The notes beneath the pieces are model-generated. The model did no database searches. It was not told where the DNA came from and saw only the letters and a list, made by a program, of their open reading frames with translations. A program made the position numbers and the translations under genes. Shown here in pieces: positions 13,401 to 25,800 of a DNA stretch of 64,000 bases; within the stretch, counting starts at the first letter, position 1; the number at the start of each line of letters is the position of its first letter. The stretch is from Chrysemys picta bellii. Taxonomy: Eukaryota; Chordata; Testudines; Emydidae. Location: assembly GCF_011386835.1 (NCBI RefSeq), contig NC_088797.1:96916264-96980263 (forward strand), in the 5' to 3' direction.

Positions 13401-16400
13401 GTAACATAAATCCTTTGCTGGAATTATACCACTTGGGGATTCCCCTATGCAAGATGAATCTCCAACTGGCTATTTAAGTCTTGGCATAGTGCAAAGAGGA
13501 TGGAACAGAGCACATTTGGCCAATTTGCTTTTTAATGGCAGTTAGTGTACCTAGTGATGTTAGGCCTGTTGGAGTTCCTCATAGTCCTCTACATTTAACT
13601 AACCTGAACATTTTAGGTTGTAAACAAGTTTTAGTGTTTCACTATTTTATAAAGGAAAACAAGGATTAGCAAACATTTTCTGGAGCTGAGAAACATGTCA
13701 TTGTACAGACTCTAAGAGGTCAGTATTTATTATTCATACCTGGCAAAATCACATCAGTATCTGCTCTTAAGTAATTAAATAAGCAAGAGAGTTCCGTGTT
13801 CCATGTTGCATCATGTGGTCATGTTTGCAATTCTAGGGGGTATCCCAGTTAGGCTGTTGGTGTTCAGAGACCACTGCTTATTATGTTGAGCAGTATTGTC
13901 TTATTGCTTCCTTGCACTCCCCCGCCTGTGTCCCTCTGTTGTCTTGTCTTATACTTAGGGCTTGTCTACACTGCAAATTTCTCGCTCAGGGGTGTGAAAA
14001 AACACCCCCCTGAGTGCAGCAAGTTTCAGCGTTGTAAAGCACCAGTGTAGACAATGCACCAGTGCTGGGAGCTGTGCCCCTCATGGAAGTGATTCTGCCG
14101 CGACCACACAAGCCATGTTAAAGCGCTGCCGCGGCAGTGGTTTAGTGTTGCCAGTGTAGACTAGCCCTTAGATTGTAAGCTCCTTGGGGTTGGGGATCAT
14201 CCTTATATTCTGTTTGCACAGCGCCTACCGCAGTCCATGACTACAGCTACTAGGTGCTATAGTAATACAAAGAAATAATAATACACAAAGAGACAAGGTG
14301 GGTGAAATATCTATCACTTATTGGACTAATGTCTGTTGGTGAAAGAGACAAGCTTTTGAGTTCTACAGAGTTCTTCTTCAGGTTGTCATTTTCTTCTGAT
14401 GACCTGAAGAAGAGCTCTGTGGAGCTTGAAAGTTGTCCAACAGACGTTAGTCAAATAAAAGATATTACCTCTCCCACCTTGTGTCTCTCGTATCTTGGGA
14501 CCAATACAGCTACATAACACTGTAATCAATAATAAAAAAAAAAGTCACTTAAATGAATGGTCTTCAGAGGCCATGGATGTAAAAGGAAATCTTGGTATAT
14601 AGGCAGGTTAGTTAAGCAATATATCAGAGCAGCAAAAGATGGGTATAATAAACATGGGGGAAACAAGAGTTAGATCTCTTTGCATAAGGAGAAAATCCTT
14701 ATGTCTAGAGGTCTTCAAGGAATAGGAACCAAAGTTCATGGATAGTAGCTACACTGTCACATGCTTAGTAGAATAAGCACTTCCTTTGCTGACAAGAATG
14801 CTTCACAGTATAAGGATTGGGAGAACATTAGTTCTCCTCACTGATCCAAACTGATATAATTCATTTTTGGAGGAAGTGGTCCTTTCAGTAAGGTTTGAGA
14901 ATTACAGCATTTCAACTGCCCCAGTCCTGCTCTAGGAAGGACACAACTCCCTGTAGCTAGAATTCATAGACATGCTTTCTCTCAAAAAATGAATCCAGAA
15001 ATAGGAATTTATATTTTAGGCATTTATAGGAATGCTTTTCTGCACTAGAATTTGTGCACTAAAGTGATTATTCTCAACTGCAAAGTTTAATTTGTCTATT
15101 CACTACATATAAGAAAAACCAGGAATCATATTATTTGCAAGTGACTGATATGTAATGTGTTTTTTATAATGTTTGTGTGAATTATTTTATTTTCCATCTT
15201 TATAAGTCATGCAAGCAGAAGTGGACTAAGACAGGAATAGGAACCACAAGAAAGCATATATGCTGTTTGTATCACTTCAAAAATACCAGATGTATCAAAT
15301 AGCCTATAACTGGAATTATAAATATACTTCTTAATATTTTAGAACTATATCTAACATTGTCTTATGCAGAAGGTGCAGCACTTTAGTTAAAAATAAAGTA
15401 ATCTTAATTGTAGATGGAGGTTTAGCTGCCTTAATTTCTGAGTAATTGAACTGACATTCTTGTTGATCAGTATGTTCAGTAAATAGATCTTTTTATTATG
15501 TAGTTGAGTTCTCTTAGGCCTGTTATTATAGTAGCCTTATTCGTTTTTTATAATCATCTCACACTCTGTGGGAGAGAGCATGAATTTTATTAGTAAATAT
15601 TAAGTAATCTGTTTAATGACGTAAAGAATAGGAGTGATAAAGACAGTAGACAAGCATTATTCGTGGACAGCTAAATCATAAGTGCCTAATTTTTTGAAAA
15701 TTGTATGTTGTGCATCTGATGGTCATGTATGCATTGTACTGTATCTTATAGTTTGTAGTTTTAAATCTGCAAATGTAACCTTCATACTTCTAATTTTCTG
15801 ATATGTTTTCAAGTTTAAATATTAGTTTGTAACTCCCATGGTTATGTTACTGGTGGTGGAGTACAGAAAATCTTAATACAGTAAATGTGCCCTAAACATT
15901 CAGTAGGATAACTGTACTTAAGAAAAAAAAATTAAAAACCCTTTGTATAAGTGTCTGTAGATGGAGATTTTTTTCAACTGTTTCATATTTTATATTTGGC
16001 CTTGCATATTCATTAACATGTGGTAGAAAATTCAAAACGTATTTAAAACCATTCTTTCCTAAATGTTAATTAAAAGAGTAATGCTTATTCCATAGAGACA
16101 ACTATAACTTAAGCAGCATTGAGCAATAATACAGTTCACCACAAAGGGGCACAAGAATTCAGTATAGCAGTGTAGCAAGGACTGTTTTTTCAGATCTAGT
16201 TCTTTGATATATTCTTTTGAAACAAGTGATTATCCCTAACTTTTTTTTTTCCTTCATGCAAGATGTTTGTTTTGGCTAGGATTCTCAAATTTCCTGCAGT
16301 GAAGCAACAAGATATATTAGTAAATGGGAGTACAACTCTGTTTTGCATCTACCTGCTTAGCTATGAATATTTGCTAAATAGTCTAAAAAAGGGGTGACTT

Positions 16401-16829
16401 TTGTAGCACTGTTAACATATAAGCTTGACATGTCCTTATTAAGGACATGAAAATAGTGATTGATATTCAGTTTTTCCTAAGGTTTGGATTTTTTTTTTAA
16501 AGCAGATCCATTAGGCCTTGTACCTTTATCTATTTTCTCTTTATATTTTTCTTTAAATCCAGGATTCTTTCTTTCATTTCCCCCCCTCTTTTATTCAGTT
16601 TTTTTCCTTGGGTATTATGAAGGGAAATCATGTTTGGTAACCAAATATGTCTTAGAACTGAATCATATCTTTACCTATTGACCATTAATAATTGTAATAT
16701 ATATGCCCAATTTCAGTGACAGACTATACAAAACAGATTTTCACATCTTTTAACTGTGATGTCACACAAGCGCAGAGTTCATACTTTAAACTTTTACTAA
16801 TCTTTTGTAATGTAAGAGAGATTTTTTTG

Positions 16830-16878
<49 letters not shown>

Positions 16879-19800
16879 AACACTTTTCAATGACTGTATT
16901 TGTCTTCTTGGCAATGCCCAAGTTTCAGACACAAAATGGCCTACATAGGTCAACTGCAGATAGATAAACCAAGAGATGCATTAAACTATAATGGAAGTAT
17001 ATTTGGCTCCCAGAATAAAAGCTTACACCTTCAATGAGCATTTGTAGTTAAGAGAAATGGTTATATGTCCCAGCTGTTAACAGTGGAAGTACATGTAACT
17101 ATATCATAGTTAGCTAGTTATAATAATTACATAATTATGCTGTAGAAACAAACATGTAGAGATAAAAATATGCATTGTAAGCTTGGTAAACTAAATGTAC
17201 CAAAATGGCTAATGGCCCTAAATATTTTGTTTTTAAAAGTGCAAACGTTTTGTAGTATGCACTGTATCTATTTCTATATATCGTGTTACCAGCTACACAA
17301 CAACATAATCAGCATGCACAATAACCCCAAACATCATTCTGAAGCCTTGAATATCTGATGAGTCAGTGTGAAATGATGGAAACAGGTACACACATGATTA
17401 CGTGTAGTTTAGAATATAACCAGGTTCAATGATCACTGGGATTCATGGTCTGTCACCTAACAACTTCCATATGTAATCTGAGGTTTCACCAGCATTTCAC
17501 CAGCAAAGTGAACAGAGGTGATGTGTAACTATTGATAGAAGTGTGTGTGTGTGGGGGGGAGGGCACAATTTTTAAAGGTTCTGGTGTGAACCCTGGCAGC
17601 AGAAGCGATGCATGGGGAGGAGCACACCATATGGCCTTGTGGGCTGCAGCACAGCCGTGTAGTCACTCACTGCACCTTCTTTAGTGCAATGCAGAGCAGC
17701 TTCCTAGCACCACACAGCTCAGAGCCAGCTCCTGGCCAGCCCCACCTTTGGCCATAGGCTCCCGGTCCTGCCTGGATTTTGGCCGCAGGATCCCAGACCC
17801 CCGGGCTCCATTCCTGGCTCCTTGATGGACTCTGTGAGCTTGGACAAGGCAGCTGGGCCCAGTTCTTAGGACTGCAGGTGCAGCCCCTGCACAGATGCAT
17901 GCCCGCACTCCTCTGTATAATGGGGGAGACCTGCCTTGCTCCCAGCGGTGCACTGTGGTTTATAAAGTGCTTTGAGACTCTTGGAGAGATGCTGCTGGAG
18001 CAGGGCAAGCTAATTGCTGTGCCCTGTGAGCCAGCCTCTGAGGCCATCCATGCTGCACTGAGACCTTCCAGATTTCTGCCAGCCTAGGAGTAGCCCTGGA
18101 CACCCTTCATTCCTGAGGCAGTGCCCCTCCATCCATTCCCCACCTTCAGCAGGTAGCTCAGGCTATCCAGTGCAGGCTGAGCTCCTGTGCCCTGTCTGTA
18201 CCCGTGAGCTCTGCATTCAGGGGCACATGCAGGAGGCTGCCCTATCTGGCTGCTGTTGTCTGCGGAAGGGCAGGTGATGGCAGGGGGCACCTCAACCCCA
18301 GGATGGCATCGGTGCCACTAGCAGGGAAAGGAAGGAGCCAAGCTGCACTGGACCCTTCACCGTACTGTCCTCAGCTGGGGTTCGGTGTCATCTCCTCTTC
18401 CTCCTCTCTGCCAGATCCTCTCTGAGGCTCCTGAGGGTCCCAGTGCAGCCTCCTTAACCCCTTCCTGCTTGCACTTCAGCCGGGAAACAGGTGGTGACTG
18501 GACTATGTCGGGGGCCAGCAGCAGCCTGTGTCAGTGGCCAGCAGTGCTGTCTGGGCAGGAAGGGGCGGGACTGCTTCCAGCCGCAGGGGAGGAAGTGGGA
18601 AGAGGTAAGCTCTGCAAAGACTCAGACCAGGGGCAGCTCCTGGGCAAGGCAAAGGGAATGATGGGAGCTGCCCTCACTAAATGATTCTGAGCAGAGGCGA
18701 TGTGTAACTGTTATAGTGGGGAAGGAGGGGAACTATTTAAAGATTCTGGTGTGAGCCCTGGCAGATACGGGGGGGGGGACGGGGGGACACATGACCCCGT
18801 GGGACGCCCTCACGCATCGCCTCTGAAAGTGAATATGGTGTTGCCTATTCAGTGAGAAAACAGACTATGATATTCAAACTAGATCATATTATAAATGGAC
18901 ATTATGTAATATAACTACTTCTTAAAAGATCTTTTTCATGAAACCTAGGCTGAATAGTGCCATATTATTGAACCATTTGAGATCTCATTCAGTTATATGC
19001 AAGGTTAAAACACTAAATCACTGGAGACATGCTACTTAAGTCACAAATAAAATTTGTAAACATGAAATAGTATGATATTAAATGTCATTTTCGCTACTAA
19101 ATACTAGAGGTACTGAAATCTTAATTTTGATACAAAGCTGGACAGAAAAATTAGAAATATTAGAAATATTTAAAATCCGTTACAGTGTTTTCTATCTTGG
19201 GTAATAGCTTTTATACAACGAGATAATTAAATAAGAAAATTCCAAATATTTTAATTAATTTGAGCACAGCATGGTCTGATAATACACTCTGTGTTTTGTT
19301 AGACTTTACTGATGATGCATAATAGGGAAGTTATTACAGTTGCATGTGATAGAACCTAAGTTCCTTCTAAGCTGCGTGGCTGCGCAGCAGGTTATCAAGG
19401 GCTGTGCAGGTGGGGAGAGGTGCCTCTCCCCCAGCCCCAGAGCACTCGCAGCCGGGGAAAGGCGCCTCTCCACTGGCCCCAGCCCCAGAGCTGCTGTGTC
19501 CGGGGACAGGCTCCTCTCCCCTGGCTCTGCACCGGAGCTGCCACGGCCAGGTAGAGGTGTTCTTCTCTGGGCTGCTGTGGTGAGAGAGGGCTGGTGGGAG
19601 TCCTCTCTCCCCACCACAGCCCCAGGGCAGCCTGCACCCCAAGCCACTCGCCCCCCCCAGAGCCCGCAATCCCAGCTGGAGCCTTCAGTCCTTGCACCCC
19701 AACCCTTTGCCCCAGTCCTGAGCTCTCTCCTGCATCCTGACCCCCTCATCCCTGCCCCCCCCCCGAGCCCTCATCCTCGGCTCCACCCCAGAGCCCACAC

Positions 19801-22800
19801 CCCCAGCCAGAGCCTTCACCCCCTGCACCCTAGCCCTCTCCCCCAGCCCTGAGCCCCCTCCCATACTCTGAACCCCTCGGCCCCACCGCGCCACACATCA
19901 CCTCCATATTGGTGCACATAGCAAAATTCATTCTGCACATAGATGTAAAAAATTAGAGGGAACATTGGATAGAACTTGTTTATACCTTGTTATAAACCTA
20001 GGAAATGACAATAGTTAAAAACTACGTCAAAAGAACATTGTTTAGGTTAAAAAACCATGCACTCAAAAGTTAGGAAATGCCAGAATTTAGGTTGCCAGTG
20101 TCATTTTGCTGGTGTGTGTGTGTGTGTGTGTTTGCATTATGATACAATCTTTAATTACATGATCACATGCTGTTTTTTCCATGAGACCCTGACCTGATTC
20201 AGTGTACAGGATGAATAGTGCACAGAGAATAAATCAGGATTGTATGGCGCATAAAGCTGCTTTTAGGATCCCTACTTTATTTGCTCTAGAAGTTGGAATA
20301 TGTGTAGAGAACAGGGTAGGGGGATGGCAGGAAGTGAGAATGGTCTTGTGGGTAAGGCAGGGGAATGCCACAGTCCTATGCCTCTCTCCCCCACCATCTT
20401 CCTATCTGGTGCAGAGCTACTCTTTTAAACTTAAATGTTGTTGGTGGCCTCTAATTGCATATTCCTTACTTTCTGGATGCCTGACTTGAAACACCTGGGG
20501 TTGGTAATGTAGCCATGTTGAGCACTGAAAAGAATAAGTGTAGTCAATGGGAGCTGTAGATGCTGAAAACTTCTGTCAATAAGGCACTGTTGGGTGAAGG
20601 AATGAGCCCAGGATTAGTATTTATGAGATCCTGAGTTCTAATCCTGGCTCTGCCACTGACTTACTGTGTGTCCTCAGACAAGTCTTGGTCTCAGTTTCTT
20701 CATCGGTAAAATGGGGATAATAATGCTCTCATCTACAGCAGGAATAAATCCATTAATGTTTGTGAAGCATTCAGATACTATGATGATAAGTGCTCTAAAA
20801 AAAAGGCCAGGAAAAAATGGATAATTCTGTATTCAGTACAGGATTTGGATGGTGTGTAGTAAATAAGGCGAAGGACACTAACTGAATGATGAAGAGATAA
20901 CATTCTTTTAATGTAGTTTTTATGTATGTAACATTTGAGTTTGCTGACTGCATGAAATCTTCAGTGTTTCCAGACGCTACCTTTAAAAGAGATGCTAGTT
21001 GGTAATAAAACTGATGCATATGACTGTTGTCTATGCCTGTGGGGGATTGTGGTTTTTGGAGTCATGAAACATAGTTGTAGCTAACTTCCAAAAAAACTGG
21101 CTGTTTTCTATGATACATGATATAAACTGCTGCTTACTTGTTCCTTCTTTATGACCAAAAAAAAGAAAACACATTTTTTCTAGTGTAATTAATTTTGAAG
21201 CATTATTTAAATGCAAGTTCTATTTTCTTTGTTTCAAGCATTAGCATTACAAGTGGTTTTACACTGCAGAACTGAAGTATCTGAGGACACTGTCAATCCA
21301 TTGGTTAGCAGCTTAGGCAGAACATTCTGAGGTTAATCTTTCGAAAACAGTACTGGAGGTGAGCCTATTAATACAGATCCTTGTCACCAGCTTGGCATAT
21401 GGATGTATCCTCTACCAATTGGGTGTACGTTCTCTGTATTAAGTATGGTATTAGAAATGCAGTGGTGTCAACAACATTGAATACAAGTATACTGTTTACA
21501 TAATTTTAACATTAGGATTTAATGTAACAAAACCAGAAAGTTCTTAAATAAGTTGTTTCATACTTTACTCATTATGTTGGGCCTTAATTCTTTTTAGAAA
21601 TTGTAGAAGAAAAGGAAAACAAAATGTGTCTAGAACACCTTAGAAAGCAAATTGCTTGCCAGTAGAACAGGGAAGGAAGCATGCAGATAAAACAATATTT
21701 AGGCTTTTTATTTTTGCACATAATTCATACTTAGTCATTTGGTGTCATTAAAAATCCACACGTGTCTGAAAGGCACCTTCTGATCCATCACACTCCATTA
21801 AGTAAATAATCATTTAGGATGTAGGTAGCCTCATGACATTCATTTGATCATTAGCTGGTAGCTTTTCCAAAATGTGGTGGTGGCATTTTTAATTTACTCC
21901 TTTCTGCCTGCCCCCAAAATACCTAAAGAGATTAGAGCTGACATGAACTGACCTAATTTCTTAAATTGTTTTTTTCTTTGCAAATATTGTGCAATATTAA
22001 ACAAATACTGTGGCTATGTCCTTAAAAGTGTTTTTTTCCTGCTAGTACATTACCTCTAGACATTACTTTCTACCTTTTTAATGCTGAGTAATGTAAAAAA
22101 GGAAGACTGGATATAACAATCTCAAGCCCAAATGACCTAATGATTTAACCATGGTTTGTTCTTTTGGTCTCTTGACAGGTCAGTTTTCCTGTGGAAATAA
22201 GCACTGTGATGAGAAAGAAGCACTGAAAAGCTGGGAGGTGAATTTTGGGTACATGGAATATGGTGAAAAGAGGAATGCGCTTGTGAAATTGAGTAAGTCA
22301 GCCCCTTCCTATGGTTGGGCTTCAAGCTTATGTAAATACAAATGAAGACTAATATCTTACTATTTAATGATATAATGAAAAACCTAGAAATGGTAGTCAT
22401 GCTTAGGACAGTAGGCAAGGGGGAAAATAAGTTGTTCATGATACTTTTGGTTGGACTAGTTACAAATATAATAATGGCTGTGCTTTAGGGAAATCTCTCT
22501 CTTTCCATCAGTACAACCTGTGATTGCTTTATTGTCTGAACACTTCTTGCTCTCTAGTTTTTAATGCTATAGATTGTTCTAGTGGTATTGTTGTAACACA
22601 GCTTCTTCATTTGTTTTTTTTAAATAGGAAGACTGAACGGCATACATGAAGTTTCAGCACAGCTCATGCTAACCAATTCTGTGGTTAAATAGTCTTTAGG
22701 GCTGTAAAACACCTTTTTCAAGAATTAAATTCACTTAATTTTATTTTTAATAGTGACATTTTTTTAATGTTAAAATTAGTATACCTGATTTCCTTCTTGG

Positions 22801-25800
22801 ACAAGGTTACTGGGCTAGTGGAGGCAGGGGAAACAGTAGATGTTGTAATCATGATTTTAGTAAGGTTTTTGACACAGTCCCACATGACATTCTCATAAGC
22901 AAACTGGGCAAATGTGATCTTGATGTAATTACCATAAGGTGGATGCACTACTGGTTGAAAGAATATACTCAAAAAAGTAGTTATTAGTGGTTCGCTGTCA
23001 AACTGGGAGGGCCTATCTAGTGGGGTTCTGCAGGGTCAGTCCTGGAACCAGTACTATTCAATATTTTCATTAATGACTTGGATAATGGAGTGGAGAGTAT
23101 GCTTATAAAATTTGCAAATAATACAAAGATGAGGCTTGTGTGCACTTTGGAGGCCAAGATTAGAATTCAAAACTACCTTGACAAATTGGAGAATTGGTCT
23201 GAAATCAACCAGATGAAATTCAATAAAGACATGTGCAAAGTAAAACACTTGGCAAGAAAAAATAAAATGGGGAATAATTGGCTATGCGGTAGTACTGCTG
23301 AAAAGGATCTGGGAGTTATAGTGGACCACAAGTTGAATGAGCTAAAAATGTGATGCGGTTTCAAAAAGGGGATAATATCTTTCTGGGGTCTATTAACAGG
23401 ACTGTTGTATGTAAGACATGGGAGGTAGTTTTGCTGCTCTATTCAGCACTGGTGAGGCCTCGGTTGGAGTACTGTATCCAGTTCTGGGCACCACACTTTA
23501 GGAAAGATGTGGACAAATCAGAAAGAGTCCAGAGGAGAGCAAGTTTAGAAACTGTGACCTAAGAGGAAAAGTTAAAAAGACTTGGCATGTTTAGTCTATA
23601 GAAAAGAATACTGGAGGGGGATCTTTCAAGTCTTTAGATATGTTAAGGGTTCTTATAAAGAGAACTGTGATCAATTGTTCTCCATATATGCTGAAGGTAG
23701 GACAAGAAACAGTGGGCTTAATCTGCAGCAAGGGAAATTTAGGTTAGATATTAGGAAAAACTTTGTAACTAGAAGGGTAGATAAGCTCTAGAATGGGCTT
23801 CCAAGGGAGGTTGTGGAATTCGCATCATTGGAGGTTTTAAAGAACAAGTTGGACAACTGCCAACTGGTTGGTCTATGGCCTCTCAAAGTCCCTTCCAGCC
23901 CATTTCTATGATTCTGTGATTTTTCCCAGAAAATCTTTAACTGCACTAAGGATAATTCCCATACCGCTAATTCTCATCTATTAAGTCCGATCTTACTGAA
24001 TATGTGTGCATAACCGTATATGGATACATACAATAAATAATTAAGCTTTTTGTTGTAAATAGTGTGAGAGAAAGGGGTGGGTTTTTTTTAATCTTTCTTT
24101 TCTTGACTATGGGTCCATCTATACAATAATACTTGCTCTGTGGTGAGGCCTTGGTAGTGTGTATGTTTCTCTTAATATGGTCATAATGTGGTTTGATCCT
24201 GCCCACAAAAGCACATCCAAATCATGATCCCCAGAAACAATAAATGCTACTTATTTTTTGTGAACAGTAGTCAATGCTGAGTCTCTCATCTTCCTTCAAA
24301 GTGATTCGATACTTTGGAGTCATACTGACAGTTGTATCACATACTATTTTTCCCTTTTTTGAACCCTGGTTATAGCTACATTAGAATTTTTCTGTTGTAG
24401 TAAAAATTAGTGAAATCGAAAGAAATTTATAAAGATAGGGATAACAATATTGATAATAATTATTAAGTATTTCTACTGAATATGACATTTGTATGTTCAA
24501 ATTGTCTTTGTCTTTCTCCCCCACCCCAGGACTGTGTCCACAATGTTCCTGCAAATTAAATTTTCATCACAGGTAATGGAGCCTTTTGAAAAATTAAATA
24601 ATAAATCTATTACGATTAAATTTATAAGAAAGCTTGGAAGAATGCTTAAAAAATTACTGTAACTTTTGTTTATACTGACTTATCATTTTAATGAAATTGA
24701 TACTCTAGCATTGCTAACAATATATTTTTGTGCTAATGAAATTCATAATAAAAGTTGCAACTCAAATTGTAACATTTCTTTTCATTTGCTCATACTTATC
24801 TCAAATTTGCCTTTTAGACTGAACTTTCCATGCTAGATTTTAGCCCAAAGATTAGTTTTTGGGAAGCTTATGCAAAATCTGCCTAGTGATTTTTTTGACT
24901 TAGGCAAGCAGGAAAAATGTTTATGCTTTTCCTATTTAAAAAAATTGTTATGGGGGTGAGAGTGGAGCTACAGCTGGGCCGCAGTGGAGCCCGGCAGCCG
25001 GGCCTGTAGGTGAGTGCGGCTCCGCTCCCGCTCACATCCCCAGCCTCAGCCCTGGGCCGGGAATGGAGCTGCAGCCAGGAGCTGAGGCTGGGGGTGGGGG
25101 CGAGGGCGGGGCCAGGAGCATAGCTGAGGTGCAGCCAGGTTGCAGTCGGGGCTTGGGCCTGGGCCGCGGTGGGGGCTGGCAGCCGGGCCCCTGGCTGGTT
25201 GCAAGGCTGTGCTGAGGGCCGGCAGACAGGCCCCCGGCCAGGAGCCGCATTAAGGCTGGGAGCCAGGGCCATGGATGTGGGCAGGGTCGGAGCAGAGCTA
25301 GGGGTGAGGCAGGGCTGGGTGGCACTCCCTCCTCCCCCCACCCCCGCCCCGGTGGGGGCTGGCCCAGGCCCCCCCCCCCGAATGTTCCTCTACACCCCCC
25401 TAGGGGGTCACGCCCCACATTTGGGGGACCTCTGGTCAATGGGATTGGCGCATTCTTCATGCGGTCTATCCAGTGGCCCTTCATTTAGCAGGGGAGAGCA
25501 ATGTGTTGGCAGATCATCTCAGCAGAGACCATTTTCAGATGTATGTGAAGTCTCTGAAGGACCAGGTAGTACAGAGATTTTCTCCAGATGGGGTCAGCCC
25601 AGTACAGACCTGTTTGTGATCAGGTTCAACAAAAAGTGTCATCTTCTATTTTGTTCCAGAGCAGGAAAGGAGAGTCAGTCTATCTCGGATGATTTTTTTG
25701 GGGAGAGGACCTTCTGTATACTTCCATTTTCATTAATTCAGAAGGTGGTGAGGAAGATAAAACAGGTCAGGGCAAAGGTGATCTCAGTTGCGCCAGTTTG

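Larger units (their letters stand above)
9338..22178 (+). other. FRA10AC1 12.8-kb intron
   Basis: Contains the repeats listed separately. In 9338-10341, 10410-11150, 11890-12460, 12740-13110, 13400-13955, 14521-16830, 16876-17504, 18834-19347 and 20800-22178 I see no gene and no repeat I can name. Confidence 0.7.

Noticed and set aside
13948..14178. 8-bp duplication around the MITE at 13956-14170
   Set aside because: TCTTATAC and GATTGTAA do not match; only the inverted ends support the call.
14390..14402. CTGATGA as a complete hammerhead core
   Set aside because: It falls in the palindrome centre out of register with the stem and GAAA of this family, so I treat it as chance or decay.
17667..18684. 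Overlapping GC-rich ORFs that could suggest a retrocopy of a gene
   Set aside because: No domain recognised on either strand and a MIR-like piece lies across them; better explained as captured DNA.
19340..19852. 170-residue proline-rich ORF and overlapping - strand ORFs
   Set aside because: Compositional, inside the hAT at 19356-19967.
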